Positions 1 to 10,322 of a stretch of DNA of 64,000 nt are shown piece after piece. The DNA lies in assembly GCA_907165065.1 (NCBI GenBank), contig OU015528.1:25626015-25690014 (forward strand). The letters run 5' to 3'. This DNA comes from Caprimulgus europaeus. Lineage: Eukaryota; Chordata; Aves; Caprimulgiformes; Caprimulgidae. The notes beneath the pieces were generated by a model. That model was not told the DNA's origin. It made no database searches and worked only from the letters and a program-made list of their open reading frames with translations. Every line of letters begins with the position of its first letter. Position 1 is the stretch's first letter. Both the position numbers and the translations under genes were made by a program.

Positions 1-273
1 AACCTCTTTAGTGCTAGAAATTAAAAGAAGAAAAAGTTTTACTAATGCAGAATGACATACAGTATTTTGTACTTGAATGAAAATAAAATTCTGTAACTAA
101 TTAACAGATCTTTTCCTTCAAAAGAAAAAATGTAACAGCCTAAGGCCTTGGTTCAAAAAATGATTTTTATTCAACCCATGTTCCTGCCAAATGTGATCAG
201 TTTGAGAATTTAAGGTCTTAAGTTTTGTTGTCTTGTTCTTTAATGACAAAAATTACTATTTCAAATATTTTAG
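1..273 (+). other. NRCAM: NRCAM intron, 3' part
   Basis: AT-rich intronic sequence ending in a pyrimidine-leaning stretch and an AG at 272-273, the acceptor for the exon that follows. No open frame or repeat of note is seen. It belongs to the intron upstream of the first NRCAM coding exon in the window. Confidence 0.8.
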
Positions 274-352
274 TGAAGGAAAAGGAGGATGCACATGCTG
301 ATCCAGAAATACAACCTATGAAGGAAGATGATGGAACATTTGGTGAATACAG
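274..352 (+). CDS. NRCAM: NRCAM penultimate constitutive coding exon (cytoplasmic tail)
   Basis: Read with a leading G from the previous exon, this 79-nt exon encodes V-KEKEDAHADPEIQP followed by MKEDDGTFGEY. This is the acidic part of the NrCAM cytoplasmic tail just after the membrane-proximal segment. It is flanked by an AG at 272-273 and a GTGAGC donor at 353-358. The exon ends on two bases of a codon (AG), so the next exon supplies the third base. NrCAM is a neuronal immunoglobulin/fibronectin-III adhesion receptor of the L1 family that acts at the axon initial segment, nodes of Ranvier and growth cones. The tail ends in Tyr, which becomes the first residue of a YRSL sorting signal when the microexon at 9476 is used and of other junctions when it is not. 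The ectodomain and transmembrane exons lie left of the window. Confidence 0.95.
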
Positions 353-2068
353 GTGAGCAGCTAAAGTGGTTTGTCATGTTCAATGCTCATATCATACATG
401 TACTGTATATAATATCACACTTATTAACTCAAAACTAACTTTTTTTTCCATGTTGACAAATATTCCGTATCCAGTGTTGTATAGAACTGTAGATTGCATT
501 TCAACCTCACCATTAGAAAAAAAAATAAAAAAATCCAAGCGTAGAATAAGCTTTTCACTAATGCAAGGTGAAATCCAGATTCAAACACAATTGAGGAATC
601 TTTATTTATAGACCCATCTTTGAGATAGCTAAAATATGAGATACAGTGTCCTTTCAGTTCGGGCACATTTAGCATTATGGGTTTTGAAAATATTTTTCTA
701 ATTGAAGCCTACTGAACACAATATTGTGTTACACTGACTGGAAAACAAATGCATTTAAAATGGCTGCCAGTACTAACACCTAATCCAATAACAAAGAAGT
801 GATGTTATACACAGAGGTGAAGGTATATCCTACAAGAAAAAACAAATCTCCCTTCCATGTATTTCAGTACAAGATACATAGCAAGCAGCTTCAAAGTATG
901 CAACACAGCTCTTATTCCTGAACTCTCTTCTTTTATTGTAAATTTAGTCTAGCTGAATCTCCTGGCATCATGAAAAGCATGCCTTGGCAAGTCTGTCCAT
1001 ATGGCAATTATGTGTATAAGTTATTAAAGAAGCAGCATTTTATTTGTTGTTTTTGATTAGTACAGGAAATTATGCTGTTATTTTCTAAATATATCAATAC
1101 CATTATATTTTACATGCGTGTTGTAATAGATTTTACAGTGTCAAAAGCATTGTAAAAGCCCTTTATTATTTTGAAGATGTGACATTTACAAACGTACATA
1201 GAAAAATCTTTTTTCTCAAGAAGGATCCACGCTGTGGCCATGGCTTCTTCATATAAGGGAGATGTGCATCTTCATCTGACTGGAATAGATTTACAGTTCT
1301 CAATGCCAAAGACAAGTTTCTGTTTGTTCTTCCTCAATTTTTTTAAAAAATACAATACTTTGTTCTTAGATTAATGAGTTCAGAATAGTATTTATTTACA
1401 GCAGTAAGTGCCTATGGATTAATTAAATTCAACTGGTAAAGGGAAGTGTGAAGCAATGTTTGGAAGCAGATGTAAATAAGTACTGTGTAAGTTTTCCTAG
1501 TCAGTCCAGTTTGCGTTCTCCTTTATATCACTCCTCTGTTTAAGATACTTGGAAGTTTCAGCAGCAGAAACTGACCTTCCTACAGAATTGTACAAATTAT
1601 ATGACCTCATTACATGTTTTCTCAGGCCTAGAGTAAGACTATTCAAGTCTGCTTTCGTGTATGACCTGTAGCAAGATTTGAATTTATGTCTCCATATTTA
1701 AGTGACTTGAGTTAATCTATAGCATCATCTAGTGCTTTATTAAATTATTTTATAATGCATTTATCCACCTCATGTCTGGTGAATATGGACAGATGCATGC
1801 CATGCTTTCAGACTTGTTCACATGAAAGAGCTCATCCTATTTACCATGCAAAAACTCCTTTCTAAAATGTATTTCTGTGTAATTAGTCTATATTGGGCTT
1901 TCCTCTTTTTTCCTTAGAGACAGGGCAGCAGCAGCAACCAGTCAGATTACAGAAGATACCTTGGCACTCTATCTGCAGCCCAGCATCACTGCAGTCACTC
2001 AGTTCCCAGTTTCTGCCTCATGTAGCACTGGTCATGATGCAGTGTTTCTTTGAGGAAAAAGGGTATAG
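353..2068 (+). other. NRCAM: NRCAM intron, no gene seen
   Basis: AT-rich intronic DNA without a supportable gene. A polypyrimidine tract and AG at 1916-1917 resemble a splice acceptor. The frame behind it stays open from 1919 to a TGA at 2051-2053 and is the same frame as the Gag-like open frame downstream. The two are separated only by the stops at 2051 and 2066 (TAG). This may be decayed upstream coding sequence of the same element, or chance. Confidence 0.6.
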
Positions 2069-2082
2069 GGTTTCCCTTGGGG

Positions 2083-2099
2083 AAAAAAAAAAAAAAAAA
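2083..2099 (+). repeat. poly-A run upstream of the Gag-like ORF
   Basis: A run of 17 A residues just 5' of the Gag-like open frame. It lies inside the open frame (open from 2069) but before the first ATG at 2156, and before the acceptor at 2150-2151. Length changes here would not affect a protein started at 2156 or one spliced at 2152. Confidence 0.9.
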
Positions 2100-2151
2100 T
2101 CTTTGAAAGATCTAGGAATTCGAGTATTTTGAACTTTTTTCATCACTTCAG

Positions 2152-3991
2152 GTCCATGTCTGCTTGGACAGGAAAGAAACTGGACAAGGAAAAGAAAAGA
2201 AAAGGTAGCTGTGCCAATTCTCCTGAAGCAGACCCTGTCTTTACCAAAGCAAAGTCTGTGAGATCTGACAGATCCAGCTTCTTCAGAAGGTCAGGGGATC
2301 AATACTCCAGCACCAGATCAGAGACCTCCTACACCAGGAGGAGGGCTAGGCAATCTTCAGAGCTTACAAGGGTTAGTTCTGTCTCTGCTTCCCTCTGCCG
2401 AGAGGAAAAGAGATCAGACGAATGGAAGCACAGGCATGGCTCTAGACATCATGCTTCTGAGCAACAGGTAATGGGGTCGGAGGAGGGCTCAGGTTCTCAG
2501 GCAGGACAGCAGTCCCCTTTCCAGCAACCCCTCAGCTGCAACTCAGTTCATGACTCACTGGCAAGGCAGCCTCCTTCTCTCCAGCACTGGTTCAGCCAGA
2601 CCCCAGACTACAGCTCAGATTCAGAAGACACTCAGAGCTCCTACCACAGGAAGGTAAGACCTACTACTACTCACTTCTCTGAATCTGAAAAGAATTCATT
2701 AATGAAATCTGTCATTTTGCCTGAGCTAGCTACTGTCTTAAAGGATGCTTTGACAGCAGCCAGACAAAGTATAACTTCTGTGGCACAGGCTAGGTCCCAT
2801 TCAGTGAAACATCCCAGGGTACCAATTACAGAAGTTCCAGTGGTTCCTCTAAAAGCAACTGGGAGCAGTTCCCAAACTTTTGAGTCTGACCATATGGACA
2901 GTTTAAAAGATCAAACAGCTCCTGGAAAGGAGAAATTAGAGGCTGACAAGGCCTCGGAGGTTGAGTCAGTCCCTGAAGATAGCAAGGTGTCATCTGAATC
3001 CCCTACAGAAGACCAAGAAGGATCAGATTTTCTGCGCAAGTTTGACATGGAGAATCAGAATTATCTGTTCAAGCACATAAAGAAAGTGTTAATGCTAAAA
3101 TCTTCCAAATATGAATGTGCTTCAGAAGAACTTCCTATCGCCTCTGAAGAAGGCAAGGTAGAAAATGCACTTCCTATCCATTCTGCAGTGGAAGATCTTG
3201 TGTGTAGGATTTGGGGTAATCCTGAGGCAAAGCATGAAGCCCCAGCAGTCCTACGTAAGCTATATCCTCTTCCAGTAGATAAAGCTGTTTTGTGGGGGAC
3301 CTTGCCTCAGGTAGACAGGGCGTTGGTTACTACTGATTCTGTACTATCAGTGTATGCTAATATGGATGTTCTCCCTAAAGATCCTACTGATAGAAAGGTT
3401 GAGGAAGCAATTAAAAGATCTTTCAAGCTAGTTGCAGCCCAGCTTGGAGTATCTATCTATTGCACTTACGCTTCTAGAGCATTACTAATATGGTTGGAGG
3501 AAGACCGAGCCCGATTAAAAAAGAAATGGGTCCCATCTGGTACCATGCAGAAGAAGCGCAGGCTATGTAAAGATGTAGCTAATTTTATCCATGATGCAGC
3601 AGAGGATTCTCTTAGACTCACCATTAAAAATATCGCATGCCTCACTGTAGCCTGGAGAGCTATATGGCTACGTCCTTGGACCTCAGAACTAGATCTAAAA
3701 TCTAAACTGCTGTCTTTACCATACACAGGTGGAAAGCTATTTGGTGAATCCTTGGTCCAGATCATGAAAGATTTCTCAAAACACAAACACTCCTTACGTC
3801 AGCTTAAAAAACAGAGCTCTGTTGGAAGCTCTTCATTTTGTTATCCTCACAAGTGTCTGAGCTCCTTTCGTTCTCCTCCCAAGTTTAAAGGAGGGAAGGG
3901 AAAGTATAAGGTCTCACAATCATTTCATGCCAAGTATGAAAGGACATCTCACTTTCAGAGAGACACCAGACCATCAAGAGGAACTTTCTGA
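2152..3991 (+). CDS. intact DIRS-type Gag / LAP2-alpha-like ORF, candidate alternative NRCAM terminal exon
   Basis: The frame is open from 2069 to a TGA at 3989-3991. The first ATG at 2156 gives 611 residues. An AG at 2150-2151 behind a T-rich tract could act as a splice acceptor, and splicing from the exon ending at 352 would be in frame (AG+G, Arg). Residues 1 to about 300 are Ser/Arg/Glu-rich and low in complexity, with a basic KEKKRK patch near residue 10. Residues about 335-555 look like the conserved core of DIRS retrotransposon Gag and the LAP2-alpha-specific domain: an HSAVEDLVCRIWGNP helix, the LPKDPTDRKVEEAIKRSF segment, WLEEDRARL, FIHDAAEDSLRL, then WRAIWLRPW and LPYTGGKLFGE. The C-terminus is basic and Gly/Arg/Ser-rich. 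The family call rests on remembered family patterns, not a search. No reverse transcriptase, RNase H or tyrosine recombinase is seen downstream, so it is not a complete element. It may be a free-standing gene, a domesticated exon, or a young relic that has not yet decayed. Confidence 0.75.
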
Positions 3992-6900
3992 GAACATAGA
4001 CTTGCTTTCTCCTTTCTCAGGACCTGGGAAGAGGGAGAGACTTGGAAATTTATACTGAATAGACTTCAGTATTTCTGGACCAGTAAGCCCAATTCTTAGA
4101 AAATTAGTTGTTTCAAAATAAGATTTAAATTACTGAATTACTTAAATCTTAATGACTAATTAAGATCTTCTAGAGAAGTCATAGCTCTCAATTTTAGGGG
4201 AGGTTTTTGTCACATTCACTTTCTAGGCTTCCTAGTATTCTTGGGATGTCTTGGACTTGTTTGACATTTTGCACTCTTCAGCTTCATCTAAGACCATACT
4301 TTCTGCAGAACCTGCCAACATTGGATTTTCCTGCCCTATTGATCTAACAAAGGAAGCAATGCTTTAGGAAACACAGATGTTTCAGGAACCACAGAATGAC
4401 CAGGTACACTATGTTCCTGTGACTGGAAGCATACCTGAACCTTTACATAATAAGGGAAGACAGTGCCTCTGTAGCAAACATTGCACTACAATCCCAGTGG
4501 TTTCCTGGGTTGTAGAAGACTCAGATAATAAACTGTGGACAGTCAATGCTTGCACCATGGAACTTCAAGAAATACAATTAGTACCACAAGTATATGTTTA
4601 TTTCAATTTAAATTAAAGAACATCTAGAGCTCCTGTTCAGGTCAGTTTAGGTGTATAAATCAGCCTAAATTTCCATCTGAGGTCTTAATTTCAAGATAAA
4701 TTAAGAGTCAAAATTGTCTTAATTTCAAGAGGAATTAAGAAGTTATGGCATCTACAGACCTGTGGTTTCATGGGTAGGGAGAGACTGCAAGCATACATTT
4801 CTAGTTAACTTCACAGGAAGTTAGGAAGTCTAGTGTCTCATTGCAGTCTGTCATATGTTCTTACGAAGATCAAACAGGACAAGGCAACTACAGTAGTAGG
4901 ACTGCTAGTGTGGTTATGCAGGACATTTGCACATTTTCTTGAATTATTTTGCCTCTTTTCTTCAACATTTTGACAAACATATTTTTTCCTAGAAATTCTT
5001 GGATATGCTATGAGAGATTTTATGGAAATGGTTGATGGACGGTTTGAAGATTGCTAGATAATATATTAATCTTCCTTCTTGTTCTGGATTGATTATGATG
5101 AAGATATAGTTTGTAACTACAACAGTATTTTTTTCTCTTGTAAATATTCAAGTTTTATTGCTGCCTAGGTGTGTTTCCAGGGGGACCTAGCCATGATTTG
5201 TGCCTCAGCACAAATTCTAAGCTTGGTCCCTTCTAACACAAGAGCTGATATTAGTGGACTACCTGAGGAATTATTGTCTCTGAATAGTCCAACTGGATTT
5301 GACAGTGGTCTTATTGTGTCCTCATTTAGGCATACATGGGTTTTTTTTGATGGTTCTTATTTTAATTCTGGAACATTTGTGTCACTACTTTTTAAATCAG
5401 TGCTTTGATTTCTCTTTGTATAATTTTTCACCAGAAATAGCAAAGGTGGAAAGTTTGATTGATTTTTTCCCAAGCAGATTTTTCTTTAAAATTTTCACAA
5501 GGAATGAGTCAAGTTCTTTGATTTACAACAATCTTTTCAACCCTTTGCCATTTAAAGGCAGAGCTTAATCTCTCAGTTTTTCTGGCTTCTGCCAGGATTG
5601 AAGATTGAGTATGACAGAGTTGCTAAAGCAAAACTACTCAGAAAACTAATACAGAGGTGCTTATATCTCAGTTAGGTAAGAAATAGTAAAATGTTTTGAA
5701 GTCTGGATTGATACAGGTGCATAGGTGTATAGGGAAAGCATTTTATCAGTTTAGAAGCGTGAGCAGAAACTTGTTAGGTATTGGGGCAGAGGTTCTCCTG
5801 GAGTGTGCAAGGAAGCCATAGTGTAAGGTACTTCTGTGGCTTTACATGACTGCTTATACTTAAACATTTCTGGGTTGTTGACATGAAGGCAGAGAAAAAG
5901 TACTTTAGTGACAACAGTTTTCATCACTGGAGTTCTCTTTCTGTGTCCAATGGCCCTGAATACTTTACATATTTTGTTTGATTTATGTTTCCTTTCATTT
6001 GACAGTTGGGTTATAAGGAAAAGTAGTGTATTGCTAACCATATGTTGAGTCTTTTTGCATGTCCATGAATGTGGCAAAGTTAAGTGGGAACTAGTTGCCT
6101 GCTGGACTGCAGAGGCATCGTAAAACTGAGTTCCCCATTCTGACTGGTTGCTGCATGTACCCATATCTAAGGAAGAAAAATTGAAAAGTTGAAAGAAGAA
6201 AGGAGATTTCAAGGTACATATTTCTGTCATTAACGGATGAGCTTGTAAAATGGAAGTACTTTCTTTTAAAAAAATAAGTTTGTACTTTGGACTTACACGT
6301 TATTGTCACTTCTGTAACTCTTCTATCTCTTAATCACTAGCTGCAAGTTTGATACGTGTTTTATTAAGCTGAGAAGAAAAAGAAACATGTATTCATATAT
6401 TAGTAATCGTTCATGAGAAATATTTAAATCATGCTTTTGGAGTATGCTTTAATATTAAATCCTGTTCTTTACTGAAAGGGAAAAAATAAAAATGTGGTAC
6501 ATATCAGTACTTACCAAAATGACTGGTACCTATCAGTCTTCATTGAGAAACTTTGATCCTTAAAAAGTAACTAGTGTGGAATCTATAAAACAACAAATAC
6601 TAAAAGTATCACTAAACTTAACTTGCATGTCTGTCTGATCTATATGTAGAATTCATACCCATTTTCACCTCTGGTTCCCTCCCGGTACTTGTTGTCTTAC
6701 TATTAATTGTATGCACTGCATACATAACACTTCTAAAAACTTCTTCAGATTTCCACTATATTTTTATTCAACCCAATTTATTTTTTATTTCACAATATTA
6801 CACTAGGTAAGTATAAAAGTCAGCAAGTAAAACCACAAATAAAAACTAAAAGAAATTATGATCTATCCTGGTTGTATTTTGGAATAGTTTTATGAACAAT

Positions 6901-9475
6901 CATCAGCAAGATGAGCACATCTTGCAGATACTGTATCAAAATGTATGGCTTTAACATATTTTTGCAATACAGCTTAAAGTGTTCTATAGCTCTTTGGGCA
7001 TCCATATTCATAATGCAATTCAGCAGCTTTTACAGTTTGCTTCTCAGCAGCGAACAGATAATACATTCATTTCCCCAGAGCACCAGGGTCCCTTCTCTGT
7101 TTTGCACTCTGTCCAAAACACTGATGTCTTCACTTTTATTCTCCCTCTCCTGCTTGTTTTTTCCTTCTCTTTCTTCCTTGATTTCTTTATTTCTATGCAA
7201 AACAATGTATTCATCTAATACAAAAGTCATAATCCAGTATGATAAAGAATAAATGGTACCATGGCATGTTTCCATTTCCTGAACACGGAGTGGAAAGTAC
7301 TTTGGGTAACCCCACTTGGTTTTCCACTATGAGTCTTGGCATAACCTCTTTATGGACTTACACAGTGCAAAAAAGGGAGGGATCCCCACAATCAGATTTG
7401 ATTTTTGCATCTGCTTTAACTGTAATCTCACACCAGCACCCACCTCTGTGCAGGTACCATCCTGGGTAGATCTGCAGTTTTGTTTGTTTGTTTTTAATTA
7501 TGCAGAACAGTAAAATCTGCATCCTTACTAAAATACAGAAAAATCACAGACACGAGGCAACCAACTGTGTAAGTACGTCTTCATTGTTTGGCTTATAAAT
7601 AAACTTTTTATTGGATTAAACACAAAAATGTGCATATTTTTAATACAGTGATGATTTATAATTTATTTACTGTATATTTACTGTATATTCCAGCCTAGTG
7701 AATTACATTGGATAGAGTCACACTGTAGAATATTTGTACATTGTTTCCTGACCAGTTGGAATATGGTACAAATGCAATTTTAATTTATTTTCATTCCTAC
7801 ATATTACAATGTAAGCAATTACGAAGTTATTAATCTAAAATTAAACAGCAAAATTTATGCACGATGTTCTTTACTAAATGGTATTACCCAGAAAGCATTA
7901 ACTACCACAGGTCATTCATTTGGAGTAGGACCAGTTACTACTTCAAAGTGAGGATCCGGTCTTTGTTTGGCTTGAATAACCTGCTTTAATGACTCTAATG
8001 CCCTCTAATAAGGGGAGTGGAGAAACTACATGGTGTGTGATTTTTAAATACTCAGTTCTATCTTCAACCTTTTAAATACAGAGTCCTTGCAAAGTGAACT
8101 TTCTTCAGTAAAATATTTGTGATCTGCTTGTGTTTGCAGTTTTATAAACATTTGCATTTTGCTTGACATTTAGGAGTGGCATTCTTTTAAATGTTACTAG
8201 CCTGGATGTTGACACTATCAGTGAGCACAGAAGATCAATTATATGATATTTATCCCTATGCCATGTACACATCAATAACTAAAACCAAGGTCAAGACTGA
8301 TACAGCCAAGTTTAGCGTTTTTGCCTTTGTATATTTTAAAGATGAAGATTTTCTATGTGTTATAAAATAGATATTTCTAGTACTTTTTCTTGTGTATGCA
8401 TAGAAGGATAAAATCTCTGGTATGCTTTTTGTGTAAGTATATGCATATTAGAGGCATATTTCTTTTAGAATGTGATAACTTAAGAGTTTTCAAAAGCCAA
8501 AAAAGGTAATGAGATGAAGAGAAGCAGCTTGATGAAAAATTGGTTGTAATAGTTTTCTAGCAATAATGAAATTTTTCGCAACAGGGCATTTGTTAGGTAA
8601 TGATATAATCTATGTGACCTTGCATATGCTGTCTATGTATGATTTCTCTGGGCGTCCAAAGACAATAAAAGAAAAAAAAAAAAGAAGAAAATACATTGTT
8701 GGAAGAACTAAGATATTTGGGTTTAGGAAGCAGACGGTTAAAATATTTTGCTGAATATATTTTTGATATTGTAAAATATATTTTCATTATTTGATATTCT
8801 ATACATGTTTCTTTATATTTTCCATAAGCTGGGAGTCCTTAAATAAAAAAAGAAGAATCTCTTACTCTTTTGTACCCTATATGCAGTTAAAGTCACATGT
8901 TCTGTTTAAGACAAGGTAAATAATTGTACCCAAAAGTGCAGCTGACAATACTGGTTTTGAATTTGAAATGCTTTGGAGCTGCTGCTGAAGTCTTCATTTT
9001 GAAACAGAAGTCCAGTGTAAAGGATTCTGAAAAGTGCCCAACTACATCTATTTCATGAAGTATGAGCCTACCACAGCCGCAAATTTATTTGGAGATGCTG
9101 ATGGTGCTGCAGCTTTTCTGCTGACAGGGGAAAGACCACAGTACTTTGCGACAGGGATCTCTCCTCCCCACCTTTCTTTCCTTTCCTTTTTCTGTTGTCC
9201 TCCAAACCACTATCATGATTGTCAGAACATGTTATGGATTAGGATAAAGAGGTTGATCTGATAAGTAATGAAAAAAGACTAAGCATGCTCTTAACTGCTC
9301 AACTCTAGCTACTGTAAGTAAATCGTTGCTTCACTTGTATACAGTAAATATTATAGCAATTTTAAGAACAATTTATTATTGATAAAATACTGATCACTAT
9401 CAGGATATGGACTTTGCTTTTCTTCTTAGGCTATTTTCATTTGTTTCTTCTGCACCCTTTTAATGGAATATGTAG
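3992..9475 (+). other. NRCAM: NRCAM intron, no further gene seen
   Basis: AT-rich sequence with only short, unconvincing open frames. Downstream of the Gag-like ORF an AATAAA at 4527-4532 and an ATTAAA near 4612 could serve as poly(A) signals for a transcript ending in that ORF. Around 4680-4742 there is a short imperfect duplication of a CTTAATTTCAAGA-type unit. I see no remnant of the reverse transcriptase or recombinase genes expected in a full DIRS element. Confidence 0.6.
4527..4532 (+). promoter_or_regulatory. AATAAA, possible poly(A) signal for the Gag-like exon
   Basis: A canonical hexamer about 535 nt after the Gag-like stop codon. It would be needed if that ORF is used as an alternative terminal exon or as an independent gene. 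The hexamer is common in AT-rich intron DNA, so by itself it is weak evidence. Confidence 0.3.
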
Positions 9476-9487
9476 GTCTCTTGAAAG
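9476..9487 (+). CDS. NRCAM: NRCAM RSLE microexon (12 nt)
   Basis: The 12-nt sequence GTCTCTTGAAAG is bounded by an AG at 9474-9475 and a consensus donor GTAAGG at 9488-9493. Read after the AG left by the exon ending at 352, it encodes Arg-Ser-Leu-Glu and leaves AG for the next exon's T, so the frame is unchanged with or without it. It creates Y-R-S-L, a YxxPhi signal. The L1CAM family is known to carry a neuron-specific RSLE mini-exon at this position that promotes AP-2/clathrin endocytosis and axonal sorting. A pyrimidine-rich stretch with a TTCTGC motif lies upstream (about 9421-9460), as is typical of neuronal microexons that depend on SRRM4. The exon is far too short for ORF callers. Position, phase and both splice sites agree, so I consider it real, though inclusion in RNA is not shown here. 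Confidence 0.88.
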
Positions 9488-10084
9488 GTAAGGTTGAAAA
9501 TTGCAAGTCTGGCCTGCATTATGTAACAAATTATTTGAAATGCAGCACTTTTATTTTCTTTATACTATTAAAGAAAATCAGTATCTTTCATTTAACCAAG
9601 TTCATTCTTCATTCATGTTCAAGGAGTCAAAGAAATTAAGAAGTTTAACAGACTAACTTCACAGCACATCATAAGCTTGTTACTTTGGAGAATATATATA
9701 TATATTTTTTTAATAGCTTTACAACCCACTTTTTAATGCTTGCAGTTGCATCTAAATTGCTTCCAAGCCAAGGGCACAGGTTCTTATCATTGAAAACTCA
9801 TGCACGGGGAAAAAAAAAACAACAAAACAAAAAACCAAAAAAACCCCAAAACAAAACCACAAACTCCCCTCCTTCCACTGAAGACATTCTCTGTTTAAAC
9901 CATTCCTACACCATGTATTCATGTCAACTGCTGCATCATAATGATTTGTCTCTACAATGTGATGTGGGTTTACTAAAGGATTATAGGGCTGCACACATGC
10001 TTTTGATAAACTCTGCATGCATGGCTGATTTTGTCTTAATATATTATACATCAGTTAATTCCTTTTGTTTGTTTGTACCTCCAG
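9488..10084 (+). other. NRCAM: NRCAM last intron segment
   Basis: Intron between the microexon and the terminal exon. It contains a short (TA)n stretch near 9693-9704 and an A-rich tract with CAAAACAAAA-like units at about 9809-9860. It ends with a TTTGTTTGTTTGTACCTCCAG acceptor region at 10064-10084. No gene is seen. Confidence 0.75.
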
Positions 10085-10322
10085 TGATGCAGAGGACCAT
10101 AAACCTCTAAAAAAAGGAAGCCGGACACCTTCAGACAGAACTGTGAAAAAAGAAGACAGTGATGATAGTTTAGTTGACTATGGAGAAGGTGTAAATGGTC
10201 AGTTCAATGAGGATGGCTCCTTTATTGGACAGTATAGTGGTAAAAAAGAGAAAGAACCTGTAGAAGGAAATGAAAGCTCTGAGGCTCCTTCTCCTGTAAA
10301 TGCCATGAATTCATTTGTGTAA
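10085..10322 (+). CDS. NRCAM: NRCAM terminal coding exon (ankyrin-binding tail, stop)
   Basis: The first T completes Ser after AG from the preceding exon. The frame then runs [19 protein letters not shown] to the C-terminus PVNAMNSFV and a TAA at 10320-10322. The segment [14 protein letters not shown] contains the FIGQY motif (10221-10235), the ankyrin-G docking site shared by L1CAM, NrCAM, neurofascin and CHL1. Phosphorylation of its Tyr is known to release ankyrin and to recruit doublecortin in this family. The last three residues, Ser-Phe-Val, fit a class I PDZ ligand, and NrCAM is known to bind SAP-family PDZ scaffolds. The sequence is almost identical to mammalian NrCAM as I remember it, including [11 protein letters not shown], and this separates it from neurofascin and L1CAM. 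Transcripts that end in the Gag-like exon at 2152 would lack this exon, and so lack ankyrin binding. Confidence 0.97.

Noticed and set aside
3992-5600. Possible reverse transcriptase or recombinase remnants after the Gag ORF
   Set aside because: Short frames at 4377-4616 and 5169-5568 show no conserved RT, RNase H or tyrosine recombinase motif. A profile search would be needed to be sure.
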